Below, piece after piece: positions 1-12,066 of a stretch of 64,000 nt of DNA. Below the pieces are notes generated by a model that worked only from the letters and a program-made list of their open reading frames with translations, made no database searches and had not been told where the DNA came from. The position numbers and the translations under genes are program-made. The stretch's first letter is position 1; each line of letters begins with the position of its first letter. The DNA lies in assembly GCA_009760855.2 (NCBI GenBank), contig WPIO01000133.1, positions 710,001 through 774,000 on the forward strand, in the 5' to 3' direction. The stretch is from Cristatella mucedo. Its lineage: Eukaryota > Bryozoa > Phylactolaemata > Cristatellidae.

Positions 1-40
1 TATGCAAAAGAGGTTGTTAAATCCGCTAGTATTTTTTGAG
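1..40 (+). mobile_element. SINE-1 3' end cut by the window start
   Basis: TATGCAAAAGAGGTTGTTAA and ATCCGCTAGTATTTTTTGAG match the SINE-1 tail. Confidence 0.75.
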
Positions 41-49
41 ACGTCCCAT

Positions 50-180
50 GGCTCTTAAGGTGCTCGCCTTTGATGAACGAGGTCGTAGGCTCGAGCCGTG
101 CAGGATATGTGAAGCGTGTGAGTATGGGACAATTAAGTTCTCTTACAACACTACACAAATGAATTATATATCATCGTTAT
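50..180 (+). mobile_element. SINE-2 copy
   Basis: It has tRNA-like sequence TTAAGGTGCTCGCC and AGGCTCGAGCC (B-box-like), and a LINE-A-like tail (AATTAAGTTCTCTTACAACA, ACAAATGAATTATATAT). It leads directly into the (TG)n array at 182. Confidence 0.75.
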
Positions 181-295
<115 letters not shown>

Positions 296-301
296 ATATA
301 T

Positions 302-315
302 ACGGTAAAATACGG
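302..315. repeat. Solo MITE end
   Basis: ACGGTAAAATACGG is identical in reverse complement to the left end of the element at 23469. It directly follows the (TG)n array. Confidence 0.4.
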
Positions 316-939
316 CAACATTGACAGGTTGGCTAACGAAAGGTGGCGCTGCTGGCACACATACGTGACCGAGCAGTCCGAGTGAAGGGCCAGCATGACC
401 TGTGAGCCCCACCCTGCGGCCGCCGCCCCCTGAGTGTGACCCGTGACCCCGGGGCAAGACTGGGCAGACGGCTGCTGGCAAACAAGAGATACGCTGACGA
501 GGTCTAAACAAACACGGCATGTTCGTCGTTCCACCGGCCCTCACGTGGCACCGGCACGTGGCATCACACCTCCCACTCGCAAGTGCACATGTACGCATGC
601 ATGCACGTACATAGGTCGTTGGTCATGGAGGCGGTGTCCTTGGCTTCGCCGACGACGCGGAAGCGTTGTGTGTCTAGGCCATGCGCCTCCAGCAGCTGCT
701 TGCTCTGGTACTCCTGCAGATTGAGGCATCTGGCTGCCGTCGTAGAGAGCTACAGCAAAGGCAGCACTGCCCAGAGGCCAAGGGCGCTGGAGAATGGCAA
801 CATAAGGAGGGGCGAGGTAAAATAAACTTCAATCCTGACTCATGATACAAAATGCAAGATGCACTTACAACTACCCCCTCTCCCTCTTTCTTCCTCTGCA
901 TGCATGCACGGGCACATCACAGAGAGATCAGTATACGTT

Positions 940-945
<6 letters not shown>

Positions 946-1032
<87 letters not shown>
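946..1032. repeat. (TA)n microsatellite
   Basis: TA dinucleotides with one GT interruption near 995. Confidence 0.97.
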
Positions 1033-1036
<4 letters not shown>

Positions 1037-1488
1037 AACAGAAATGTTTGGTTCAACATAGGCATTGTCACGAATGCGGCTAGCACATCAAGATCATCAC
1101 CCTCAATTCCCTGCACAATACCCCACTGATCACGTTCAAGCCTGCCACTGGTGCTCTCGTCTATAAGTTTATCCAAGTCTACGAAATGCCCGACGCTGCT
1201 TCCGAAAAAGGGTCACCAGATTAGCCGGTAATTGCTGGTGCATCCTGTAACCCCGAAGGCTCGGAGGGTTTGGCCTCGACGAGTGCCAGGCACTTCTTCG
1301 TGAATGGTTAAGTTAGAGACCAACGATCACGAGCCAACGTGTGGGAATACACGTGCTTGGGGCATGCCAGCAGCAGTTCAACGTGGTTCCACTGCTTCTA
1401 CTTTGTTATTACTATGTCACATTATTAGGACTATATGCAATAGCAACACGACCTGAGGTCTCTTGATAGGATGCATCCATTGTGTGTC

Positions 1489-1605
<117 letters not shown>

Positions 1606-1619
1606 TCCCTAAACTCTCT

Positions 1620-4480
1620 AATAATAATAATAATAATTCACTTGATAAAGTGCCCTCAGAGAACTTAATCTCTCTCTAAGCGCTTTACACTTGCTGTAAA
1701 GTGAAATGCAATTGAATGGTAAGTAAAATCATGCTTGAAAAACAAACGAAATGAATAATATGGTTAGGGGTGACATGCACAGGGTCAGCATGCAAATGTG
1801 GTTAGTGGCAGCATGCACAGTGTCAGCACGCATAAGCACATCAAGGACGAATCACAGGGACCCACTAAATGCTGTCCTAAATAGGTGTGTTTTAGGTTCC
1901 TTTTAAATGTGGTCAGGTCAGGGGATGTTCTGACACAGGTCGGGAGTGAGTTCCAGGCTTTGGGAGCATACGAACTAAATGCACGGTCTCCAAAGGATTT
2001 AAGGTTTGTATGAGGTATTTCTAGACTGTTGGATTCCGAAAAGCGGGTGGCACGATGCTTAGCCTGATGGGTAGTATATCTGACAGATAGGCTGGAGCCA
2101 TAGAATGAAGGGACCTAAAAGTGAGGGACAGAACCTTGAAGTCAATCCGTTGCTTGACTGGTAGCCAGTGCAGGTCGGCGAGAAGTGGAGTAATGTGGCA
2201 ACTGCGACGCTCACGACAGACAAGCCTAGCTGCAGAGTTTTGCACCAGCTGCAATCGCCTGATTGCACATGCTGGTAGGCCAGCGAGCAGTGAGTTGCAG
2301 AAGTCGAGACGGGATGTCACGAATGCATGGACCAACTTGGACGTGGTATCTTTATCTAAACAAGCCCGAATTTTAGCAATGTTATGGAGCTGAAAATAGG
2401 TGGATTTGACTGTGGAGCTGATATGGTCGTCTAACGAGAGGTCGCTATGGAATATGACACCTAGATTTCGAGCTGATTCAACTGGAGATATGCTGGCAGA
2501 GCCAATTTTGAGAGTCAGCCTTTCCAATCTCTGGATCACACTGGGTTTGCCCATAACTAATAAGTTAGTTTTATCATCGTTAAGTTTTAGAAAATTTGCT
2601 GCCATCCATGTGCAGATGTCACCAATGCATGCAGCTAGTGAGTTGAGAGAATTTGAGGTGCTCGAAGGCTGGGAGGGATCAAAGCAAAGGTACAACTGAG
2701 ATACAATCTGCATAGAAATGAAAGCCTAGATTGTGCTCGGCAATCACATCAGCAAGAGGCAGAGTATACACCGTGAAAAGAACCGGACCTAGCATGGAGC
2801 CCTGAGGTACTCCATATCTCAGAGGTACTTCAGATGATCTTTGTCCATTCACGTCAATACTCTGGAGTATCCCACTGAGATAGGACCTGAACCACTGCAG
2901 AGCAGTACCAGTGATGCCCAAGCGAGATGGGAGGCGCTCTAGAAGAACTTTGTGATCGATGGTATTAAAAGCTGCCGAAAGATCAAGCAAAACAAGCAGA
3001 GACACTCTACCCATGTCTGCATTCCATAGTAGGTCGTTGTATACCCAAAGCAATGCTGACTCTGTGGAGTGATTAGCTCTAAAGCCAGACTGGAACTTAC
3101 TAGCAAGGTGTGAGGTTTCGATATACGAGTTCAGCTGGTCCGCCACGACCCGTTCGAGTGTCTTTGATAGGAACGGTAGAAGGGAAACTGGGCGGTAGTT
3201 GCTCAAGTTCTCTTGGTCAAGTGTAGCTTTCTTGAGAAGTGGCCTGACTACAGCTTTTTTGAAAGGTGCTGGGACATGACCTGAGGCTAATGACATATGA
3301 ATTATGTTAGTTATGCATGGCAGCAGCAGATCAATGCAACGTAGGAGCAGGACAGTGGGAATAGGGTCCGCAGGACTTGTTGTCTTCTTTGATTGAGATG
3401 CGAACTTTAGGACTAGATCACTAGTGACCTGCTTAAATGCAGACATTGAGGTGCAGCCTGGAACCGAGGAACAGCATTCTAGTGGGGAGGTTGTCATCGC
3501 AGGGATGGATTCCCTGATCTTGTCTATCTTCTGCACAAAGAATCGAGAGAAGCGATCGGCTAGATCATCAGGTAAGGAGCTAATCTGGGAACGGTTGAGG
3601 AGATGGTTTATTGTCGACATCAGCATTTTTGGATTGTGCATCTGTGATTCAACAATGTTTTTATAAAAACTAGACTTAGCCTTTGCTAGGATCGATTGGT
3701 ACGACCTACAGTAGTCTTCATATGCCTGTCGATGGACAGTTAGTCCGGATCTTGTGTATGCTTTTTCAAGCTTTCGTTTAGTAGACTTGGCTAGTTTAAT
3801 GTCTGCGGTAAACCATAGGCCGTCTGGGCGGGGCTCACAGTGCGCTTTGTCAGAGGGGCAAACTCGTCTAGCGTGTCACTATCGGTAGCTTGTTTTCGGG
3901 TGAGACCAAGACAATTGATTCAAAAGACTGCTTCGAGGGTACTGCAAATGGCTTGAAGTTGAATTTCGAGCGCACGATAATAGCAACTCCACTTCCAGTT
4001 TTGATTGATCTAGGGGTGTGAAAGAACGAGAAACCAGATGTAGTTGCGTCTTTAATTGTCGGACAGTTTATCGATTTCAGCCAAGTTTCAGTTAGGGCGA
4101 GCAGGTCGATACCATTTTCAGAAATAATGTCGCTTATTACTAGGGGTTTATTGCACATTGAGCGAGGATTCCAAAGGCAAGCGTTAAGTCTGGCCGATGG
4201 GGTTACAACAGGATTGATGACCACTAAGTTTGAGGAATTTACAGTGACGCATGTGGGGGAGCGTGCTGAGCGGTTCGAGACAATGCTAGGAATACCAAAC
4301 GAGCGGCGTCTGAGCTGGCGGTTCCGGCCACCGCGGCGGCTACGGGGTGCTTTTCTTTTGTTAATGCATAGTTCATGAATCTTAGCAAGAACATTAATAT
4401 CTAGGAATGCATTTGATATGCGATGACGAAGCGATAACAGCTGCTGACGATCATAACTAACATGCAGGTTACTAGCCACC
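1620..4480 (-). mobile_element. LINE-A, longest copy, broken
   Basis: This is a minus-strand non-LTR retrotransposon of the CR1/L2-like type (APE endonuclease plus reverse transcriptase). 4479-3868 encodes an N-terminal extension and the first half of the endonuclease (NPRSMCNK, LLALTETWL, GSGVAIIV). The second half is missing: the frame jumps at about 3880 into the linker (DEFAPLTK). 3641-2679 encodes the RT (NYRPVSLLP, DLSAAFNTIDH, YGVPQGSMLGP) up to a damaged catalytic box (YADC instead of YADD) with a frameshift. 2713-2021 carries the rest (LKLNDDKTNLLVMGKP, LHWLPV). The 3' UTR runs to an (AAT)n tail at 1620 on the + strand. The copy cannot make an active enzyme. The subclass name is inference. 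Confidence 0.9.
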
Positions 4481-4612
4481 GGCGTAGCTAAGGCAGCCGC
4501 CGGCGTGGGAGATCCAGCAGCCCTAAGTGATAAGCGTTTAGATGTCCATAGGCACGTAATTTCTTATGCGCTACGGTCAAATAACAATCAGAATAACTTT
4601 AAATGTGTGCAC

Positions 4613-4714
<102 letters not shown>

Positions 4715-4939
4715 ACCGGCGAGCACACAAAACAGAAATGGTTACAACAAGAAGAATCGCTAGGCAGTGTTCATGCCCTTACGTCTGACCACTCGCATGA
4801 AGACTGACGCCGTATGCCGTCACCTGACCTGCCTTCTCCTTATCGGGCAGCAGAACTGAAGTGGCATCACGTTCCGTGCAATGGCACAGTGCCGAGCCTG
4901 GCCTATCGACTTGCATGCACTCTGAGTCTTGGTTCAATT

Positions 4940-5430
4940 TCATTCTTTGGCTCCAGCCTATCTCTCAGATTTACTCCCCCACCAAGCATCGTACCACCTG
5001 CTTTTCGGAATCCAACAGTCTACCAATACTTCGTACAAACCTCAAATCCTTTGGAGACCGTGCATTTAGTTCGTATGCTCCCAAAGTCGGGAACTCCCTC
5101 CCGACTTGCGTAAGAACATCCCCTGACCTGACCACATTAAAAAAGAACTTAAAAACACACCTATTTAGGACAGCATTTAGTGGGTCCCTGTGATTCGTCC
5201 TTCATGTGCTTATGCGTGCTGACACTGTGCATGCTGCCACTAACCACATTTGCATGCTGACCCTGTGCATGTCACCTCTAACCATGTTATTCATGTTTAT
5301 CAAGCATGATATTACTCACCATTCAATTGCATTTCCCTTTGCAGCAAATGTAAGGCGCCTAGAAAGAGATTGAGTTCTCTGTGGGCACTTTATCAAGTGC
5401 GTTATTATTATATTATTATTAATTCCATGC
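4940..5430 (+). mobile_element. LINE-A 3' fragment
   Basis: This is a 5'-truncated copy on the + strand. It starts in the terminal coding part (LWLQPISQIYSPTKH, SSYAPKVGNSLPTC, LKKNLKTHLFRTAFSGSL) and carries the full 3' UTR and the AGAGATTGAGTTCTCTGTGG tail, ending in (TTA)n. Confidence 0.85.
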
Positions 5431-5439
5431 TTTCATGTA

Positions 5440-6540
5440 TCGCCGCAATAACGAAATGTGATACTGAATTATATGAATGCCAGTGTAGCACTCGTAGACA
5501 GCAATGCAGAACCATAAAAATGCTTTCGCGGCTAATATTTACTTCCCCTTTGTGTCCTCGGTCGATAGATATCATGAACCAGGAGCTTCTCTGCTGATAT
5601 AGGTACAGACGACATCGTGCCGGGCACCCCATCATAGTCATGGCCACGTCACCGATCCCTCGCCCGAGTGCATTCGTACATTCTAGCTACTGTGTGCGCT
5701 TGCGCAAGCTATAGACAGCCGGGTACGACTTGCATCACTGCTTCGAGTCCATGCACATTGAAAAAGAGCGAAATACCGGCGAGTTCGACTACAAAAGGGC
5801 GAGGGCCTGCCGAACGAACAGTATCGGCGGTTCCGGCAACAACCGCGCCACTACTGCCTCCTTGCGCTGCGACGGCTCGTAGCATCGGCACAAGCAGGGC
5901 GCTGCGCTGCAGCTATCCAGTCGTTCGCTCGTGCACCCAGATGGCCGGCGCGTGCACGCTTGTCAGCTTGTGGAAGGCCACGGCGGCGGCGGGCGCTGCG
6001 CGCGAGACGCGCGCTGAGCACGTCCGCGAGTCTCAGCGCGCGTCTCGCGCACGGCCAACAGAAGCTGCCCGCTGCGAGAACGAGAGGAAAAATCCTGATA
6101 CAACTAACGTACCGCTCGACGAAGCCAGCCTGACACCCACCGCGACGAAGACGCCCGAACCGCAGCCATCTTACATAAAAAACACCGCCTCCTCGAGGGG
6201 GTCGAGCTACTTCCGTCGAGCCGCCAGGCTGATAGAGCGGTCTTTGGGCGGGGCTGCCCTGGCCAGAAGCAGCCTGTGCCCCCGCAATGGCTGCCCCACG
6301 ATGTGACCGCGGAGAAGCCGACTTCAGTTATCGTCAGTCCAGCGGTTCGGACTGCAAACCGCGGTTTTTAGCTTTAGCATTAGCGAGGTGCAAAGAGTCG
6401 TCGCATTTGCTGATCGCTATTGGTTTACGACTGGCTAGTCCTGGCAACTCAGTTAACTGGCAATATATCTAGACCTACGGCGAAACAGCTCGTCCATCTA
6501 CGACATCGAATACAGCTGCAGCGGCGGCGCGCTAAATCAG
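5440..6540. other. No gene recognised
   Basis: It is GC-rich around 5780-6300, with a 212-codon open frame (5668-6306 +) of Ala/Arg/Thr-rich composition and no domain. It spans the perfect hairpin at 6000-6050. It is more likely non-coding. Confidence 0.5.
6000..6050. repeat. Perfect 19-bp inverted repeat
   Basis: GCGCGAGACGCGCGCTGAG (6000-6018) and its exact reverse complement (6032-6050), with a 13-nt loop. Confidence 0.9.
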
Positions 6541-6759
6541 CCATATGATAACGGAAATCCACTACTCGATGTTCCGTCTTGTAACTGCTAGCAACCGATT
6601 ACGCGATGATCTACGGCCAAGGCAGCATAAAACCCGCAGTGCTGCAATAGGCAGGAAATCGGCGCTCGGAAGCAGTTGCTTGAGGTCGAGGCTCAGCGCC
6701 GCACGAGAATTGTTGCAAGTCGTGGCCGCTGCTGAACGACTGCTGGCCTCCGTCGCTGT

Positions 6760-6955
6760 CGATTAGGAATACTGCCATCCATGTGCGGGTGTCAATATAT
6801 GCAGCAAGGGAGTTGAGATCATTCGACGACCTCGAGGGCTGGGAGGGATCAGAGCTAAGGTACAACTGAATATCATCTGCATTGAAATGAAAGCCTGGGT
6901 TGTGCCGGGAAATTACATCGACAAGAGGGAGAGTACACACTCAGCCCAGAGGTAC
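6760..6955 (-). mobile_element. LINE-A internal RT fragment
   Basis: The minus strand reads PLVDVISRHNPGFHFNADDIQLYL, a piece of RT around the ADD box, then LNSLAAYIDTRTWMA, before losing similarity near 6770. It is an isolated relic. Confidence 0.75.
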
Positions 6956-7221
6956 AGTGTACTTCTGCAATTCCTAAAACGTTACATGTGCCTGAAATTC
7001 ACACGTGTCCTCTGCTGAATTTCTACAAATTTTGTTGTCGTGCCCAAAAAAATTAAGTGAGTAGACCTTGAGCAGCATCGTGTTGACCCTGAGTAGACTT
7101 TTAATACAGGCTCGGGGTTCATCGGTCGCGGATCGGAATGGACTGGAACTGCTGGGAGCGCCGTGTTTGCATCCGAGCTCGGCACGGATGTGGAGCCGCC
7201 TGCCGGAGCCGTTTTCGACAG

Positions 7222-7222
<1 letters not shown>

Positions 7223-7271
<49 letters not shown>
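7223..7271. repeat. (AT)n microsatellite at a SINE-2 tail
   Basis: A pure AT run contiguous with the 3' end of the minus-strand SINE-2. Confidence 0.96.
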
Positions 7272-7274
<3 letters not shown>

Positions 7275-7398
7275 CATTTGTATAACACCCTAAGAGAACT
7301 TAGTCTCTATTCTGACTCTTCACATATGCCTCGGGGCTCGAGCCCACGACCTTAGCCAGACCTTGGTCGGGGCGAGCACCTTAACCGCGGGACCAAAC
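7270..7398 (-). mobile_element. SINE-2 copy
   Basis: The reverse complement reads CTGGTTTGGTCCCGCGGTTA, AGGTGCTCGCCCCGACCAAG, GTGGGCTCGAGCCCCGAGGC (B box), then the LINE-A-like tail ending ACAAATGAATT. The tail borders an (AT)n array. Confidence 0.85.
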
Positions 7399-7477
7399 CA
7401 GATGCCTTTTAGGGCAGAACTAGGGTCACCCTGAGAGAGAGCAGGATTCTGTCGAGCCATGCTTGCCACGGTGGTTA

Positions 7478-7720
7478 ATAATAATAATAATAATAATTCA
7501 CTTGATAAAGCGCCCTCAGAGAACTTAATCTCTCTCTAGGCGCTTTACATTTGCTGTAAAGTGAAATGCAATTGAATGCTAAGTAAAATCATGCTTGAAA
7601 AACAAACAAAATGAATAACATGGTTAGGGGTTACATGCACTGGGTCAGCATGCAAATGTGGATAGTTGCAGCATGCACAGTGTTAGCAATCATAAGAACG
7701 TGAAGATACGTAAGAGAGAT
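7478..7720 (-). mobile_element. LINE-A 3' UTR fragment
   Basis: It begins with (AAT)n at 7478 and continues through the conserved tail and 3' UTR, closely matching 1620-1850. There is no coding sequence, so it was severely 5'-truncated. Confidence 0.85.
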
Positions 7721-8159
7721 GATTAATAAAAATGGATAGCGGATGCAAAGAGCAGCACAATTTAGAGGGCTGGAAAATAATCCCCCCCCGCTACGATTAA
7801 ATGAATACGATAACCAAACGGTCATACGTTGAGGCAGCTTACAATACACTGGGATCAAAGGAGTGCTTGCTTAGTAGATGGAGAGTCAAGCAGAGGGAAG
7901 CGCCGACGTCAGGCGTTGGCGATTTAGTGCTGAGCGCGTGGCCGAACAGACACGCAGCCCACTTGGCAATTGTGCGACCGCTCAAGCTCTACAGCCTCGC
8001 CTCTATGGAGGCAATGCCCATTTGTTATGCTTGCTGTGACGACGTTTTGTAGCGGAGCTTCAGACTTCTTGTAAGCTAACTGGAACTGGAGCTTTTTGCT
8101 TCCGGGCACTGGCTCTCCTCAGTTTTCGATCGGCAGTTAAATTTGTGCGTATCTTGGGT

Positions 8160-8440
8160 TGAGTCTGGAGACAAAGTTGGACGTAAGTAACGGTCGGTCG
8201 CCGGTTGACTTTTCACAGCGTGCCGAGGCACGGCAAGGGAGCTGCTACCGCAGCGAGTGCTAATCGGTGCTTGAAACTTACGGGTCGTAGGGTTTGATAG
8301 CCGAGCTGTTGATAGGGCGAACGTAGGATGCAGGGAGGTTCTCACTGACTCGCCGAAGAAGGCCCGCTGGTAGGTATTGACTAATGGTGACATCGCACCT
8401 TATGCTGAGCAGGTCCTGATTTCAGTAGCATACTCGAGGA
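8160..8440 (-). mobile_element. LINE-C 5'-region fragment
   Basis: The reverse complement closely matches 49515-49745, which lies just upstream of LINE-C endonuclease sequence. It is therefore probably a piece of the same element's 5' region. Confidence 0.6.
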
Positions 8441-9555
8441 CAGCTCTTCAAAAGTCGCAGCGAAGATAGCAGCGGAATACCCGGAGGTGTCACGGAGAAG
8501 TCAGGTAAAGGTCTACACATCGCTTGAAGTCGCCAGAGGCCGCTCTCTAGCGCGTGGAGGAAAGATGCCATGCAGATGTCTGATACATTAGCCTTGAATG
8601 AAGGCACGAGGAAAAAACTATTGGTTCTTCCTTTGCCAGTCTTAACCGGCATGGTACCTGCGGGTGTTGTAATTTCCTTCCAGACGGCTAGAGTGAAAAC
8701 TCTCGAACTTGTGGACTGCTGCTTTGATTCTGGACAACGATGCTTTACTGCCATTTCTTACAGATTTACAGCCGTGCGTTCTTGCCTCCCGTCACCAAGC
8801 GCTACCGAGCGTTTCTTGCCCTTTGCAGAATTCTCTTCCAAAAATCGAAGCTCTTGCGAACATCGTCTACGGAAACCGATGCAGCCACGACCTGCTTAGA
8901 GCTTCGCTGTTTGTTGGTTGACTATAGTGCCTAAAAACTTGCATGCCTACGACATCAGAACACTTACAGCTGGGGGCTGGGTGAACCGCGCCAGGGCCGG
9001 TGGTAGATTCTTCGGCTGTTAGTAACCTGCTTATTAGGTGGGATCATGCTAGAATGGCGGCGCCAGCTAAACCAGATGGATTATAATTCATAATTACTTG
9101 CGATTATACGAATATACGATAGTTTATAAAAGCCAGGCCCTTAGATAGGCGGTCAGTCAGAATTCAAAACCCGGGGCGTTAGCATCGGGGCTGATTTGAG
9201 CTCAAGGCCTCAGAGCCGGTAGTGTACGGTACGACGTGGAAGCCGCACACCACCACGTCTGTAGCAGTGTGTATCTATTGTCGTTTCTTTATCGTCGTTC
9301 GAATGCATTCCAAGATTCGGTTACTGTTTATCGAATCCGTGAATAATGCATTGCCAAAGGAAATGAGCCCCGTAGCCGCGACCGGAGGCCCCGCTAGATT
9401 GGTATTCGCAGCATTGTCTCGAACCACCAAGCGCAATCTTCCTCAAGTGCTGCTGTGTATCTCTCTCTCACTTAGTGGTCATCAGTCCTGCTAAAAAAAA
9501 AAAAGCGGCAAATCTCGGCGTTTTTCTTTGAAGTTTTGCTCAATGTGCAATAAAC
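8440..9555. other. No gene recognised
   Basis: Unique-looking sequence with short open frames only. A poly-A run lies at about 9492-9504. Confidence 0.5.
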
Positions 9556-9559
9556 CCCT

Positions 9560-10670
9560 GATGATAAATGACTTGATGACTGAAGAAGGCCTCGACCTGA
9601 TAGCTTTGACCGATACCTGGCTGGGGTGATCAGCTCACCCAAGTCAGCATTGCATCAGGTATATAACGACCTACTTAGGAATGCAGACTTAGGTAGAGTC
9701 TCTCAGCTTGTTTTGCTCGATCTTTGTGCAGCTTTTTATGCTATCGAGCACCAAGTCATTCTCGAGCGCCTATCTCCTCGCCTGGACGTCACAGGCACTG
9801 AATTAATAATAACGATAATAAAAATGATACAGTTGATAAAGAACCCTCAGAGAACTCTATTTCTAGGCATTAACATGTTTCAGGTCCAATCTCGATGGGA
9901 GACTCCGGAATATCGATATGAATGGACAAAGATCATCCGAGCAACCACTTAAGTATGGGGCACCTCGGCGCTCTGTGCTTGGTCCGGTTTTTTCCATGGT
10001 TTTTACTATCTCTCTTGTCGATGTGATTGCGAGACATAAACTAGGCTTTTACTTTTATAAAGATGACACACTGAGTTGTACCTCTGATTCCTCCCAGCCC
10101 TCCAGCTCCAGTCGAATTCTCTTAACTCCCTTAGCTGCACGTAATGATGACATCCGCACTCGGACGGCAGCAAACTTTCTTAAGTTAAATGATGCTAAAA
10201 CCGACTTACTAGTTAGGCATAACCAAAGTGAGATTTAGCAATTTGAAAACGTAATGCTCAATATCGGCTCATGCAGCATATGTTCTGTTGAACTTGCACG
10301 AAATCTGGGTGTCCTGTTCCAAAATGACCTTTCATTAGACGAACAGCTCCACAGACAAATTGGCCTACTTTAAGATGCATACTATTGTTGAAATTTGGGC
10401 TCACTTAGACAGGAATAATTCATCTAAATTCATCCATGTATTTGTGACATGTATTTCGTGCTGACACTGTGCATGTTACCACTAGCCATATTATTTATGT
10501 TGGCACTAGGGATGTTACCACTAACCATATTCTGCATGCTGACACCCTGCATGTTACCACTAACTATATGGTCATGGTTCCGTTGAAACAAATGTAAAGC
10601 TGCCTAAAAAGATATTCACTTCTCTGAGGACGCTATACGAAATTTATTTTACTATTATTATATTATTACC
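9560..10670 (+). mobile_element. LINE-A copy, internally deleted and interrupted
   Basis: 9560-9627 reads as endonuclease (GLDLIALTDTWLG) and is followed directly by RT sequence from about 9640 (ALHQVYNDLLRNADLGRVSQ), so the middle is deleted. At 9801-9875 a short minus-oriented LINE-A tail interrupts the RT. RT resumes with MNGQRSSEQPLKYGAP and FYFYKDDT, where the catalytic box is degraded (YKDD). The 3' UTR (about 10455-10670) shows duplicated 'ACCACTAACCATA'-type units. Confidence 0.8.
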
Positions 10671-10679
10671 TACAAGTCA

Positions 10680-11550
10680 CCAGCCGCGATTCAAAGGCTC
10701 TTGGCTTCGCCAAGCCAGACAATCTTAACCTAAAGAAAATGGGATGACAATTCAGGCGGTAACTCTGTAAAGATGACAGGTATATCAGCTGTTACGCGGT
10801 CGGATCATCGGAGCTGTCACTGTCAGTGTGGAATGATTCATTTGTCGTGCAAAAGCGCAGACGAAATTGGGTGCTTGCAGTTCTGAAACGGAGCCCCGAA
10901 CCTAAAGGCGTCACGTGGGTGCATTTCACCCTTGCCAATTGGGGGGCTTGGCTCAAAATTAGTAAATCGGTTCACCTAGAGCCTTTCAGTCACGATCCTA
11001 CTTACCGTTACTAGGGCCGTGAAGTCGTTCGCTAGAGCGAAATACTCGTAGTCAGCTTAAAGCACGAGCACTTCGCGATTCTTCACTCACAAGTCGACAT
11101 TGACTTGCTAGCATCCAGTCCCGTCTTAATTCGACACTCCAGCCACATTCTCGCCGCGTCAAGCACGTGCACCCGATCTACTAAACTGGGCACCGAGAGG
11201 AAATACCGCCCAGGCACTTGGAGCATTAGGCTAGATTCGTCGCCCGAGAGCTCGGGGATTAGTTGCGGGGCCGCGATCGGTAGTTAGCTAATAGTCGAGA
11301 AATGTGGACGTCTCCTTCCCAGTAGGAGGCTTCAGCCTCCTCCAGCCGATTGACGAGTGCTAATCTCTAATCTGGCAGCGTCTCTGACTGCTCTGACACC
11401 TCAGCGGCAGCTGCATTTGCCTTCGGAACGTCGCCGCCGCCCATGGGACTTTGCAGCAACCGTCGGCCTCGGCGGCTCATTAACCAATCGACAGTTTCTT
11501 GTAAATGCGCAAAAGAGATAATAAATCAAGATAAACTTACTTTTACCAGC
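10680..11550. other. Nothing recognised
   Basis: No domain, repeat family or microsatellite seen. Confidence 0.5.
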
Positions 11551-11551
11551 C

Positions 11552-11660
11552 TCGTTGTATGCAGCGGCAGAAGAGCCTTCACGGCTATCACCACCGCTTG
11601 AAGTAGTCAAGAAAGGATCGACCGCTGCAGGACTCAAACCCACGACCCGGGTCGTCATGA
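11552..11660 (-). mobile_element. SINE-1 partial copy
   Basis: The reverse complement reads GGGTCGTGGGTTTGAGTCC (B box), then the GGTGGTGATAGCCGTGAAGG body. Confidence 0.75.
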
Positions 11661-11675
11661 GCGAGCATGTAATGT

Positions 11676-11810
11676 AATATATCTTCGTCTGCTACTCCAC
11701 AAAGCCATACAGACTAAGTGTGTGTGTTTCTCAGGAGAGTTTTGTATAGCGCGCTCGCAGCCTAAGCGGCTTTCGATATGCATTCGGCAGCCAAAAGAGT
11801 ACCTGAGCAC
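11676..11810 (+). repeat. R-family interspersed repeat, partial
   Basis: It shares TATCTTCGTCTGCTACTCCA, CAGGAGAGTTTTGTATAGCG and AGCCTAAGCGGCTTTCGATA with the other six copies. Confidence 0.75.
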
Positions 11811-11974
11811 TACACTATCCCTGGGCTAAGACCCAGAGGCCAGAGTGTGAGCTGGTCAGAAGATGATGGAAAGCGTCCATTCGCCAGGACTCTCGCTCGG
11901 CGAGCTTATAGTGGGTGACGTGTCATACAGATCAAGGCTGATTTTGCCCTCCTCACTCGCATGGCGGGCGGCGC

Positions 11975-12066
11975 AGAAGGAGCTAACGGCTATCGCCAGC
12001 CATTGCCACTTGCAGTGGGCAACAGGGGATCGCCTAATGCAGGACTCGAACCCGAGACGAGGTCAC
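11975..12066 (-). mobile_element. SINE-1 partial copy, diverged
   Basis: The reverse complement holds a B-box-like GGGTTCGAGTCCTGCATTAG and a body with CTGCAAGTGGCAATGGCTGG. Confidence 0.6.

Noticed and set aside
5668-6306. 212-codon + frame as a gene
   Set aside because: GC-rich, low complexity, spans a perfect hairpin, and has no motif or supporting context.
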